A stretch of DNA of 64,000 nt from Numida meleagris (taxonomy: Eukaryota > Chordata > Aves > Galliformes > Numididae): contig NC_034412.1 in NCBI RefSeq assembly GCF_002078875.1, positions 79,270,187 to 79,334,186 of the forward strand, written 5' to 3'. Under the pieces are notes generated by a model. That model saw nothing but the letters and a program-made list of their open reading frames with translations. It did no database searches and was not told where the DNA came from. The position numbers were made by a program, and so were the translations under genes. Shown here piece by piece: positions 36,301-48,448 of this stretch (within the stretch, counting starts at the first letter, position 1; each line of letters starts with the position of its first letter).

Positions 36301-38587
36301 AATGCACTTGTTGCTTGTGAATTTTAAAGTGAATGAACAGTAGAATTTTAATAATATTACTATGAATATTGGTGCTACACTGTTGGTTAGCCAGAATTTG
36401 GATATATATATATATTATTTTTTTTTACAAGGGCAATGAAATTCTATTTTTGTTTTCATCTTACTTATGCAAATTCATTTCTATTGGAAAATAGTTTCAT
36501 ACTTCAAAAAGTACAGAAGTGCCAGTTCAGTAAGTTAACCGTGAATGAAGTTCATACATTACTTTGCTGGACAGATGTCAAGATCAAAGGTTTAAACAAG
36601 AGCAAAAATTTGAAATACTGAGAATAATACAGCTAGTGTCACATTTTGCCACTTCAAATATTCAGCCAGAGGGACTCAGTATCCATCTGCAGCCAGATCA
36701 GAGACCATCTAGGACAGTTTGGCTTCATACTTACAGCTTATATGGGGTACAGTCACCACCATCACAGAACATTTTTTACTCCCAGTGCAAATTTGTCTCT
36801 CATAAGATTTGAAATCCATAGTTTATGTGTTATGTGGAAGGTGAAGTGATTTTTTTTTAGGTCATAGTTTTTATCTGAAGTCCTGACACAGGAATTAACA
36901 TGGTTTGAGACATCAGAACTGTTTCCTAGATAATGTATTTTCTTATGAGTTTTCTTGGTATAAAATTGTTCTTATCATTTAATGTAACTGGTCAAGATTA
37001 TAAATATCAAAATAGGTTGATCAACTATTTTATTTTCTTATCCTTTTCTGTCTAAACCTGGAATGTTATCATGAGTTCTGTCATGCCATGTCAAACATAG
37101 ACAATATCAGCACTACCACTAATCATATCAGCAAGCCTTCTCTGGAAAACATCCTCTCCCGCAGTATTTTTTTTCATAATCCATCATTTCAGAGAAGGAG
37201 CCTACTTCAAAGGTCTACACATTTATGCTGGTGTGTTTTGGGATATCCCTGTGCTAAGCCCCTTGAATGCCTGAAAAGGAATCAGACAACCCCAGCAGAA
37301 CCCTAAGAGTATTTGTATGTGGATATACAGTGAAATACTTGCCCTGAGAGGAGCTAGCAGAGAAATGATAGCTGCAAGCCAAATCTCCATTGTTCTCAAA
37401 TAGCATGAGGAAGGAGTAAAGTATAATGCACACAGAGCATAATAATCTCTCCTTCAAATTTCAGTAACTGTCCTCCACACTGACTGAAATCTGTTCACTG
37501 AAGGATTTCTGATGCTGCAGAAAATAGTTAGGTATTTATGCATCAGGGAAGAGTTTAGTTATTAGCCATTTGAACGTGGACAGCTTAGTTTTGCTTTGTT
37601 ATTGCTAAAACTGTAATAAACATTTTGCTAAAGGTTATTTTTGAAAAAGCAATAAATTTTAACAACTGTAATTTGAAAAATAAGTGATAGTGAATAAGTT
37701 TCTTGTTTCTCAAGAAAAAATAATTATACATAATTATACTAAGACAATTATGAATAATTTTGTAACTATACTAATTGTTTAACTGTGAAACTTTTCTTTA
37801 GTAATCCACTATTACAAAAGAGAGATATTTGAAATGAATTCTACACACATAAAATTTAACAAACTGTAGTATAGTAACACAAACAATCGGAATTGTTCAT
37901 GTTTTCTGTTAAAGAACATAAAACTTTCTTCAAAAATTACAACAAATTTAACATTCCAGTAGTCAGCTAAAGTTTCAACAGATAAATGAAAGCTACAGAA
38001 AACTTACATTGATAATCCAATTAAGGTAGTCATTTACTAATAGCTATGTATTGCACTTAAAAATAATTGCATGCTTTTTTTCATTTTAATATACACAAAT
38101 TCAGAAATGTTTTTCCTTTAATGTATTGTTATTTTCTTTAAATGTTTACCTGTATAATATTGGAGAATGATTTCGTAAATAAAGTTGTGTTTATAAATCC
38201 CACCTAAGTCTTTGCTTGGTACAAATACATATGCTAAATTTCAGTATGAATTTTCTGAAAAATTGATTTTACTGCCTTGAGTTTCTGACTGATAATAATA
38301 CAACTGTAAAAAGCTTTTCACATGGTAACTTATTAAAATGAAAAATTCCAAAACAAATTCGACTGTTCAGCTTCCATTACTTCAACAAGGACCCGTTAGT
38401 CTGGCCTTTTTTATAAAATAGCAGAGAATTTGAAGCAACAAAAAAAATATTTTTTACTGTAGACTAGATGCAGGCACCTCCATAGTATGTGACAGAAGTG
38501 AAATGAAGTACTTTTCTATACCCTGAACTCTATAAAATCGGTGAGCACGATATATTAGTATTGTAGTAATAGGTTATTCCTTTTGCC
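33400..38587. other. Unassigned AT-rich DNA with microsatellites
   Basis: About 5.2 kb. Simple repeats: (GGAAGAAAAAA)n at about 33786-33825, (AAAT)n at about 34319-34345, oligo-T at about 35899-35917 and (TA)n at about 36402-36417. A GC-richer patch lies at about 34620-34980 without a recognisable function. No gene found. Confidence 0.5.
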
Positions 38588-38918
38588 TGTGTGTGGGGGG
38601 AGATTTAACAACAAAGAGCCCAACAGACTCTGGTAGATCTTATCTCTATGAGGCCTCCGGAGTCTGGAGACAGGGCTAAAGTGTAAACAGAATACTCTTT
38701 AGTATGCACAGCTAATGTGGTCACTTCTGGGACAGTTAAGCAACCCTTTGTTTGTTATCTACGTTGTTTTGAAGAACTTAAGGACAATTAACCGTGAGTG
38801 GATTTACTGCTTACGAGTGAAGGTGTGTGTAAAACACAATAAAGAAAACTTGCTATTCTGATGCCACACTGACTGAGGGAATTCTGTACCGGGAACAAGC
38901 GCCGACACCTGTGTAACA
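38588..38918 (+). mobile_element. Probable solo LTR (different family)
   Basis: A compact block with TGTGTGTGGGGGGAG at its start and CACCTGTGTAACA at its end. Near 38840 is CACAATAAAGAAAACTTGC, a polyadenylation signal in the position usual for an LTR, followed by an ~80-bp U5-like stretch rich in CpG (ACCGGGAACAAGCGCCGAC). Composition differs from the AT-rich surroundings. No target duplication is obvious at these limits; an alternative end is ACACAACA at 38938. ERV-L-like by feel only. Confidence 0.55.
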
Positions 38919-41064
38919 CCAGTAATGATGACACAACAGTTTTGTGGAAGATGAAGTTCCCTATCGGTGATCTAACTGTTAGCTTCATGAAACATTACAT
39001 TATCCATGAGCAATTACAAAGGGTTTGAAGTCAGGGAAATTAGACGAATTTCAAAAGAGCAAGAAATGAGTCAGCCTGTAATCCCTTAATTAGCATCTTC
39101 TAACTTTAAAAAAATGACGTTAATTTCAGTCACTTACCCACTGAAACTTATTTATGAATGTTTTCCCTACTAACATATGGTAACTATAATTAACATCCTT
39201 AGGTGACCTTTATCCTCCAAGTAGGAGGCTTCATATCCAGGATAAGCAGCAAACTTGTATAATTTTTTATCAATGTCAGTGTCAAATACAAAGGTCAAAT
39301 AGGGGACATTTCGAAAGCCACTAACCATGATGAATAAACAAACCAAATTTTAGAAGCCAAGCTCCAGAAGAGCATTACAAATTAATGTCATCAGTCAATG
39401 ACTGACCTTTAATAATTTCATAGACAATTGTTTAATCAAAAAGCATAAGAGGCAACTGAATTGTTAAAGTCGAACATAAACATCGTATTACTTTGGAGTG
39501 ATGAATTCATCTGCAAAACATAGCTCAAAGTATCAAGGAACATTCTGAGAAAGATGCTTTCTGAGAATTAATGGAAAGTGGATGAATATATAATCTTTAA
39601 ATACTAATTATCTGCTTATAATATACATTTTTTTTAGAGTTTCTCACAGCTACTTCTTGTATCCATTCCTCCCAGTCAACATTAATCTCTAGACCTACAG
39701 CTTCAAACCTACAGAAAATCTGGTAATAAGTAAAAAAAGTATCAAAGACTGAAATAAAATGTCAGTTGTACGAGACAAAGGTTTGAGAAAATAACTTTGT
39801 CAGTTTAAAAGGATTCAAAAATTTTCAAGAGGTAACTTTTTTTCCCATATAGACATTATTTCAGGTCACATATCACCCATTCCAGTGCTTGCAGAGAGCC
39901 TGCATAAAACTCTATCAGGTGGTCTTTGTGAACAGAAATGTAGCTGCTTTATATCTGATCAACTTGGGACCGTCAGGGAATTGCATGCACAAATCCAGCA
40001 ATACCAAACACAGAGAGATATGCATTTAATAGCAGATGTTCCTTCTCCAGTACAGATTACAGAAAACCTGAAAAAAGCTAAACTCCCCACACTATCCTTC
40101 CTTTAGTTTGAATAAAAAGCCAGAGGTACATTATTATTTCAGTTCCCAAACTGGATAACTTCTCACTTAAATAGGTAGAATGCAAAGGTGAAAGGCAAAC
40201 CTGAACAATTTTTCATATCTTTTGCAGTTTCACATTTGCTTCCTTTAAAAGCAAGTTTCTTGGTAGATTCTCCAATAAAAAGCTAAGCAAATAAAACAGG
40301 AAGACCCAACTTGGACATAAAGTACAGTTATCAGTGGAGGGACTGTAGTAACATAGTCAGTGAAAACCCAATCAATAAAAATTAGAGCACACTGAATCAG
40401 CTTCTCCTAAGACTACCAAGGGAAAGTGAATGTCCCTGCTGTGAAAATGACTGAGATGAGTCAACAGCAAAAAGTCTCTCTCACAGGCCTTCAGATTGAA
40501 AAGGGGTTACTGCCTATGTAGAAACAGCTCTTATTGTGGGATGCAGTTGAAAACAGATTTTGTAGACTGTAAATGTTGTTACGGGACGTTTTAAGTGAAT
40601 TTTGGAAGTTTTTAAAACTTGTTATGGAATGGGGAAGGAGGTTGATCAAGATGGATTGCACATGGGAAAAAAGAGAGGAAAGGCAGTAAAACTCATTGCA
40701 CATGAGCAGGTCAGCAGGCTTGTCTTTATCACAGACAAGGAGAAAAGATTTGGGCTGTTTCTGAGATTCATGTTTATGCATGCACTTTTCTGGGTGATCT
40801 CTGTGTCCAGGCTTATGTTAACTTTGTGTGCACCTACTGGGAATACCTTTCTTTTGGGATCAGGGAGCTGCAGCAGATTCACTTGCATGGAGCTGGGACA
40901 GGAGGGTTCCCCGGGTCACCCAGCTCACCAAATTTGGCTGCTTCTTGCAATTCCTGCAGGAGAATTTGGAAGATTTGCAACAATTATGTTACTACCCTTA
41001 TTTTTCAGAGAGGTATTTTAGAAAGCCCACAAATAGTTTTCTGGGCTTAGAAAGTTGAGAATTA
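38919..41064. other. Unassigned DNA
   Basis: About 2.1 kb. GC rises around 40840-40980 where frames overlap on both strands (for example 40602-41021), but I recognise no protein family and see no exon pattern. Confidence 0.45.
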
Positions 41065-41140
41065 TGACTCCACAGAGTGTTCATTCCTGGAGATACTCAA
41101 AACCCAGCTAGATACAGCAATGTGCTGCAGCTGAGCCTGT
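41065..41140 (+). mobile_element. CR1 LINE, short degraded fragment
   Basis: TCCTGGAGATACTCAAAACC and CAGCTAGATACAGCAATGTG follow the CR1 ORF2 end and early 3' UTR. The tail is missing. Short and diverged. Confidence 0.6.
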
Positions 41141-42029
41141 AATCAGCATAGGCTACAATAATTTTATGGCAAAATCTTTCCTCAGTGGAGAAACTGATAC
41201 TTCCAAAACTAAAAAATCACATAGTTTTCTCTACAACTTCAATTCTTAAAATATTTATATTCCACTAGAGCAGATTTGTCTAATAAAGTACTTTAAGATC
41301 AAGAGGAATTATTGAGACATTTAAGTCTGCCTTCACACGTCTCAAGCTGAACAATAAAGCCAATTACTCCTAGAGTCAAATCAGTAATGAATGGCTCTGA
41401 ATGAAGCACACATTTCAGAAAAACTTCTAGAACTGATTTGGAAACATTAAGAAGTGAAGAAAGATCTATTTCCCTATTTAAGTAATTCTAGTGGTTAATA
41501 CCAACAATAGTAAAGATGTGTGCTTTATTTCTAACTTAAATTTGTTCAATTTTAACATCCTATCATTGGTTCTTTTTACTATTTTCTCAGAATAAGGAGA
41601 CTTTAATTTTCAGTATTTTCTAACCATGAAAACTGACAACTGTAAATCACTCGAGATGGTGATGTAATATACAGAAAAAAAATACTTAACAGTTTTAAAG
41701 CAAATTTAAGAAGCAAGAAGAAAGAAAATCAAATAAAACTTTGTGGATGTTCTTTCTTCTGTTCTCTCTTCTGTTCTCTTTCTAATACAGGTAATGGCTA
41801 GTATTCAGGATCTTTCACATTTTTTTTCTTTTTCTTACTCTGAGAATATCACACTCTCTGCTATGGAAATCAAAATTGGTCCTGAACTGTACAGTTCAGG
41901 TAAATCTGGCGGAGTTACAATTGATTATCCAAATCTCAGATAGGTTATTTTGGTATGAATTTAAGATTAACATTTCTAAATATCCACAGTAAAGGATTTC
42001 AGACTTAATACTCAACACAATTTTATCAT
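41141..42029. other. Unassigned DNA
   Basis: About 890 bp of AT-rich sequence. A small CTTCTGTTCTCT duplication near 41757-41780 is the only structure noticed. Confidence 0.5.
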
Positions 42030-42291
42030 AGTTTTGTTGTATCAGGCGTGTTATGGGGCATTCAGGTTGTAACGCGGAAGGCCCTTCCCCATATGCTTGC
42101 TGTTGGTTCACCTACTTTACTTGAACCCGTGTCGTAAGAAGGAGAGGCTGTCCTTTGTTTTCATAACAAGGTGTATAACAACCCTGTATATGGCCTTTCG
42201 GAAGTAAGAGGTCAGAAGCAGGATATTCAATATGATTGGCCAGGAGCCCGTATGAGCTTCTGGAACAGTCTAGTAAAAAGATAAGAAATAC

Positions 42292-42297
42292 TATATA
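42292..42297 (+). promoter_or_regulatory. TATA box of LTR A
   Basis: CTATATAG, about 25 bp before the R start, shared exactly with LTR B. Confidence 0.7.
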
Positions 42298-42314
42298 GTT
42301 CTGTAGCTTTTACC

Positions 42315-42320
42315 AATAAA
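42315..42320 (+). terminator. Polyadenylation signal of LTR A
   Basis: AATAAA within CCAATAAACGCC, at the end of U3 as in avian leukosis-type LTRs. Confidence 0.75.
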
Positions 42321-42441
42321 CGCCATTTTGCCGCTCATCATATTGATGTGTAAATGCGACGAGGTGGCTGGGGACAGAAAGTAGTCCTTGCGGGCAGGGC
42401 GACAAGTTACGAATGGAATATCGGATGTGGTGTAGACCACA

Positions 42442-45400
42442 AGTTTTTACGAAAAAAAAAAAAAAGGAACAGGAAGAAGAAGGAGGAAGAAAAAAATCTT
42501 ACTTTTTCTCGAGTTTGTGTTCATAGGAAACTAATAATGTATCTCAATATGACTAGTTTCATATTCTCAAGCTTTCCTTTCAGCAATTATTTAACTTCTA
42601 GAAAGCAACAGTAAACACTGACTTGTCTTTCTGAAGATATTGGTACATTTTCTAGTATTATTAAAATATGTGCACATTATTCCACATACATATATTCCAC
42701 TTGTAGATATATATATTTATCTCCCACATATATATATTCCACGTGGCTCATTATATCACAGATAAAGGAACTGCAGATTGAAGTGAGTTGGAGAATATAT
42801 GGATATAAACAACAGTGTTTATGTAATAATAAAACTCTAATACATAATCTCCGTGAAATAAAAAGCAAAAAAAAAAAAAAAGATCTGTAGTCTGTTGTCC
42901 CTATGACAGAATATTGCATACAGAAAGAATGTGCTTATAGATAGTCTCACTAGAGACAGTTTGAATGAACCACTCCTTTTTCTTGTATTATCTAACAACT
43001 GGAATAAACTGATCAATACTGAAAAACAGAAGTGTATCTGACTTGTAAAACTTTCTAAATTGTAATATCACCATTTACGTCAGACATTTTCCTTTAGATC
43101 ACCTCTGTGGATGTACTCAGGGCAAGATGTACTCTATACAGGCAAGAAAATTAGAGAATTCCCACAAAAATAAATCGTGCTGGTTTTTTTTTGTTGTTGT
43201 TCGTTTTTGTTTTTGCTTTTTTTTTTTATCCAGTCATATCAGGCCAGGTGGTTTCACAGAAAGGATACTTTAGTCTTTGTGCTGACTGCCCCCGTTTGCA
43301 CTGGAATTCTAAACTGGAGCCTAATTATGTCAAGAGAAAATCCAGTCTTCAATCAAATCGGAATTTATTTTTCCCGTGACATATGAAAAGTGAAAAACAG
43401 CCAAGATTCAGATTTGCAGATACAGGGTGGAATTTAAACCTTACAGAAACCAAAGGGGTTTATGTTTCCACGTACTAGTCAAAAGCAAATACAAATTAAG
43501 AAATCCTAGCAGCTACCTTTTCTCCTTTTGACTGGGCATGAAAACATGTTTGTTAAAGAACAGAAAATAAAATTTCTTGGGGTAGGTTAACATATATTCT
43601 TGAAGTACTTACAGGAAATAAGGGAAATGTTTCCATATTCAACACTGATCCTATGACTTTTAAGAGTAGTCAAAAGTCACTTCCAAACAGACTCAAAAAA
43701 TATTTAATGCCCCTAAAATATATTGATATGCATTCTAGGATGTTGCTACTGCTTCTTTTGTTTGTTCAGCAGAAGGAAGGAGGACATACGTAAAGGAGGT
43801 GAGACAGAGTTGTAGCAGTAGCTCTCTGGGATCTCCAAGTCTCCACTGCAGCCAAATCCACATTCAGGCTAGCCTACTCTCAGACTTCCCAGGACAGCCC
43901 TATTTATTACCTTAGCTGCATCACTCTCTGTCTCTCTTTCTCTTCCTACCCTTCCTACCCTTCCTACCCTTCTAGATGGCTTTGAACTGCTGACTGTGAA
44001 TGATCTTTGTTATGTGTTTGAATTTGAACGAAAGCCAAGTAGCTCTGCTATTGTTAGAGGCTTCTAAGCTTTTCTATGAAAGATGGTAACAGTAGGACGG
44101 TTGAGAGATCACGCTAATATTTTACCTAATGATACCCATTACTGGGCCCCAGCAAGGTGTTATTGGCACATTGCTGTACCCAGTGACACATAATTAATCA
44201 TTATATCACTAACCAGAATCAATGCTGCATTTTCAGCCTTCCCACTGAATTACTTTCACTGGCATCAAGTTTAACCTAATGAAAGAAAAATGTTATGCCC
44301 CTACACCACCTTGATCCCTAGGTGGATCATCTAGGACATTGCTATTTTTCCTTAAGCTTTTTAACAGGAGGTCTGTTTAACCTACAGTCCCCTAGGCCCC
44401 ACATCTGCAGGAAACTAACTGATTTTTTATCACTAGAATGTTTACTAGAATGCAATTTTATTTCAGTAGCAAAATGTATGTATGCTTTTCTCTGATTGGA
44501 AAAACATCCCTGTCAAAACTTGAATGTATAGAACTACAGAGATAGATTTTTTTTTGACTCAGATGTTAGGAGAGATATTCTGGATGACTCTCCTAGCAGT
44601 AGCAACCTTATAATTACACTTTGCTTTTAGAAGCTGGGAAAGTAAAGCATGTGGAGAGAACAGTACTTACTACCTATACTATGATATTTTATTTTTTCTT
44701 AAATCACTAGATATTTTTCTAGATATCACTAGATATCATATTACTAGATATGAGGTCTGTGATGACAGACTGCAGACACTAAAATATTAAATATTAAAAA
44801 TAGGAAAAAAAGAAAAAGAGGAAAAGGAAGTAATTTTTTAAAAGGCCTCAAATCTCCATCTTGCTTGGTCAATAGTAGATGACTATAAATTTCTTTGATG
44901 TTCTTGGTTTAAGACTCCTTAGTACTACTGGAGGGTAAAATATTTAGATTCTCTTGAACTTTTTGCCACATTGGAGGATTCCAGGTTTCATCTTGATGTT
45001 TTAGTGCTTGGTTATCAACAGCATCCTGTGTAATGTTTCCGTATTAGACCTCTTCACAAAAAAACATAGAAGTGCTGGAGTATGACTATCAAGTCCTTCA
45101 GAACATATATTGGACTGTCCAAATATGAGTACTGCCATTGTGTTTTTTTTCCTAAGTAGTGTTAAAAAAATCTCAGATGGCATCCTAGCAGCATAGTTTA
45201 GTCAAATGCATAGTCTTCCTGCCTGAAGCATAGCATAAACAAACAGAAATACATCTGTGCATGTGTCTCCTGAGCAGTTGCTTCTTAGAAGGTCAAGCTC
45301 AGCACAATGACAAAGTTTTTAGATACTGCCTCCCATTCATATCAAAAAGATTCATTTCCCAACAGGGTTAAAGATCCTTATTCATTTATGGGATGGCTGC

Positions 45401-47394
45401 AGCCTGGTTCTTATGGCAATGAGGCAGCTTAAGATTGTGATGCTGATGTCTTGTCTGTATAGATTACATAGCCAGCCAGTTGGCCCCAGCCTAAGTTCTT
45501 TGAATCAATTTCCCCATCACATTTTATGTATCAGAAGTTACCTGCTTGTTTTCATACATCAAACTACTATTTAGAAGGCTTAATCTGCTTTTCTGCATTG
45601 TACCAAGTGTTGCTTATTAGCCAGAGAGTTAAACTTATGCATGAAAACACAAAAGAGATCAAAATTTCAGAAGAAATATTCAGAATCAAAACAGATATAA
45701 AAACATCTAATCAATTCTGTGGAATTAGAGATCAAGGCAACCACCAACAAAGGACAACATGAAAAATTCATATGGAAAAGACATGGAGGGTAACCCAACT
45801 TCAGCCAGCTTCAGTTTATTTATCTCCATTGCATAGAACTCACTAATTACAGCTTCAAAAATAGAAGCATATTTCTGTGTTACTGAGCAGAGATGATCTA
45901 AATATAAACTGGAATGACAAGGAACTCCAGGGTTTTTATTAAACTCAAAGGAGCAAGGCACTAATGCATGAAATTTTAAAGAGAAAGGAAGGAGAAGAAA
46001 ACATTCTCTTAATCAACACCTTCACTGCTGGCACCAATCATTACAAACAGTTCTCCTTGTGTATTCAAATGACCTAGACATCCACAGGTCTTTCGGAATA
46101 TAGGTCTAGATAATAAGGATGTTTCAGCTAACATTATATCCCAAATGCCAGACACACCATCAGGAAACCTGAAACTCTCTATCTTGGATTTTACCTAGGG
46201 GCAAGGTGAAAATAATATTTAAAAAAAAAAATCCAGAAATGTTCTTCCATTTTAGACCTTGGAACTTTCAATAAATAAATATTGGAAAGACTTTCTCACT
46301 TTGAAATAATGTAAAAATCAATATTAAGATGAGTTCTTTAAAAAAAAATTCTTGCATGATGATTCCTCTTTCTTCTGCATGAACACTGTACACTGAGCAA
46401 TATAAGATATATAACTTTTGATGTGCACTTCCCAGAAAGACTATTGGACAAGTAATAAATCCAGTTTATGGTAGATCCTGGCACAGGCTAAGTCTTCAGG
46501 CTGAGAATTTGTACATTTTGATTCCTTGAGCTTTATGTTTAGGAACATTTTTTTGCTTTTTATTTTAAACAACAATAGTCATAGCTAGAAGCTCTATCTT
46601 TTTCTGTTTATCTCATTTCCCCATGCTGCCATTTCTACTGACTTCATTTAAAGCTGTATAGCTACTGAAAGGATATGAAGATGGATGTGATCTTAAAAAA
46701 AAAAGGAAGGGTAAATAGAAGAAGCAAGAAAACAATGTGTTACTTTGGATACCACAACTATTTCTCTGAATAAGTAATCAGTGAACTGACTATGAAGCAG
46801 AGAAAAAAAGGAGGAAGTAAAAAACAAGAAAAAGAGGAGTGAAAAAATTAATGAGAGACAAGGAAGGAATGCATACCGCCTCCAACAGGCTTGATTTTTC
46901 AACAGTACAAGCTATTACGAATGTAATTGACTTTTTACATTGGCAGCTGCTGCTCTTTTGACAATAGTAGGCAGAGAACATAATATTACTCTGGTTTATC
47001 CATCACATTAATTAAACATTGAGTTCTGCATCACCCATTGATGATTCACTACCCCTGCACAGTGTAATAAATACACATTCCTAGTTCACTATGTAGGGTA
47101 AAAGTGAAACATAGAGTCCATGCCATAATAAATCATTTTGCAAGCAATTCCACTTCATCCAAATGCTTTACAGCAAATGAAAGTCAGTGAAGCATAAAGG
47201 ATTTCATAAGGCCATCTCAATCTCCACCCAGGCAAATGGCTTCTGAAAGCATGTCTATGCACAAGAGGTTGTTTTTGTTTCCAAGCCAATGCAGAACAAC
47301 CTAGTGAAGAAATACGGCTATGGACAACAATTGGATCTCAACTTTGGTAAAGGAAGTGACTGAAAAGCCCAAAGATGGGCCTACTATAAAATCT
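42442..47394. other. Unassigned AT-rich DNA with simple repeats
   Basis: About 5 kb. Holds ATATATATTCCAC-type repeats (about 42673-42745), a T-rich run (43183-43230), three TTCCTACCC units (about 43944-43972), a cluster of TAGATAT words (about 44702-44752) and purine runs near 44800 and 46800. No gene recognised. Confidence 0.5.
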
Positions 47395-48448
47395 ACTAAT
47401 TCCATGAGACATAGTGGGGGATGGACTAAATCCAGTTGGTGACTGGTCACTAGTGGTGTTCCTCAGCTGTAAGTATTGGGGCTTGCCATGTTTAATATTT
47501 TTATTGATAATCTGCATGAGGGGATTGAGTATACCCTCAGTAAGTTTGCATATGACACCAAGTTGGGATGAAAAGTTGATCTGCCTGAGGGTAGCAAGGG
47601 CCTTCAGAGGGATCTTGATAGGCTCCATCAGTGGGCTGAGGCCAATTGTATGAGCTTCAATGAGACCAAGGGCTGGGTTCTCCACTTTGTTCACAACAAT
47701 ACCATGCAGCACTACAAGCTTGGGACAGAATGAATGGAAAGCTGCTTAGAGAAAGAGGATCTGGGGGTGTTAGTTAATAGCTGGCTGAACATGAGTCAGA
47801 AATGTGCCCAGGTGGCCAATAAGGCCTGGCTAAGCATCCTGGCTAGTATCAGAAATAGTGCAGTCGGTAGGACTAGGGAACTGGTCATCTCTCTGTACTC
47901 GGCACAGGTGAGGCCTCATCTTGAGTACTGCATTGAGTTTTGAGCCCCTCATTCCAAGAAAGACATCGAGGGCCTGGAGCGCAAGCAAAGAAGATCACTG
48001 AAGCAGTTGAAGGGTCTGGACCACAAGACCTATGAGGAGTGAAAGAGAGAACTGGGGTTGTTTAGTTTGAAGAAGATAAGGCTCAGGGGAAGCCTAATCA
48101 CTCTCTTCAACTCCCTGAAAGAAGGTTGTGGCAAGTTGGGTGTTGTTCTCTTCTCCCATGTAACAACAATAGGACAAGATATAAAGTTTAAAGCACTTAA
48201 ATTGCGCTAAGGGAGGTTCAGTTTGGATACTAGGTAACATTTCTACTCAGAAGGAGTTGTACTGTGTTGGAACAGGCTGCCCAAGGAAGTGATGGAGTCA
48301 TCATTCCTGAAGATTTTCAAGAAATGTGTAGATGTGGCACTGAGGACATGGTTTATTGAGCAAGGTGGTGATGGGTAGACAGTTGGACTCGATGATCTTA
48401 GTGGTCTTTTACAACCTTACTGATTCTATGATTCTATGATGCTATGAA
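47395..48448 (+). mobile_element. CR1 LINE, about 1.05 kb, 5'-truncated
   Basis: Begins within the reverse-transcriptase region (ACTGGTCACTAGTGGTGTTC; TTAATATTTTTATTGATAAT), runs through the ORF2 end (GAACAGGCTGCCCAAGGAAG) and 3' UTR (TTGGACTCGATGATCTTAG) and ends with the tail TGATTCTATGATTCTATGAT plus one more unit. It belongs with the subfamily of 30345-31735 by shared coding words, but is clearly more damaged. Confidence 0.93.
47404..48330 (+). pseudogene. CR1 ORF2 reverse transcriptase remnant
   Basis: Coding similarity is spread over several frames. The catalytic region encodes FAYDTK (47545-47562) in place of FADDTK. The best open piece is 47734-47943, with LGVLVNSWLNMSQKCAQVA and [16 protein letters not shown], closed by a TGA. 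Further pieces follow to about 48330. Frameshifts and stops exclude function. Confidence 0.85.

Larger units (their letters stand above)
42035..42441 (+). mobile_element. Alpharetrovirus-like solo LTR A (family 2)
   Basis: 407 bp. Begins TGTTGTATCAGGCGTG. U3 carries an inverted CCAAT (ATTGG, 42235-42239), TATATA at 42292-42297 and AATAAA at 42315-42320 directly before CGCCATTTTG, the arrangement seen at the U3/R boundary of avian leukosis-type LTRs. The end CCACA at 42441 is followed by AGTTT, which also precedes the start (42030-42034), a 5-bp candidate duplication. U3 and R closely match LTR B, but U5 (from about 42346) does not. No gag, pol or env sequence adjoins it. A purine-rich tract (42451-42496) follows. 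Confidence 0.85.

Noticed and set aside
39885..40106. 73-codon + frame with a glutamine-rich helix-like stretch
   Set aside because: Too short, no partner exons, no known family.
40602..41021. 139-codon + frame in a GC-richer patch
   Set aside because: Several frames overlap on both strands here, none with a domain; a composition effect is more likely, and CR1 debris follows at 41065.
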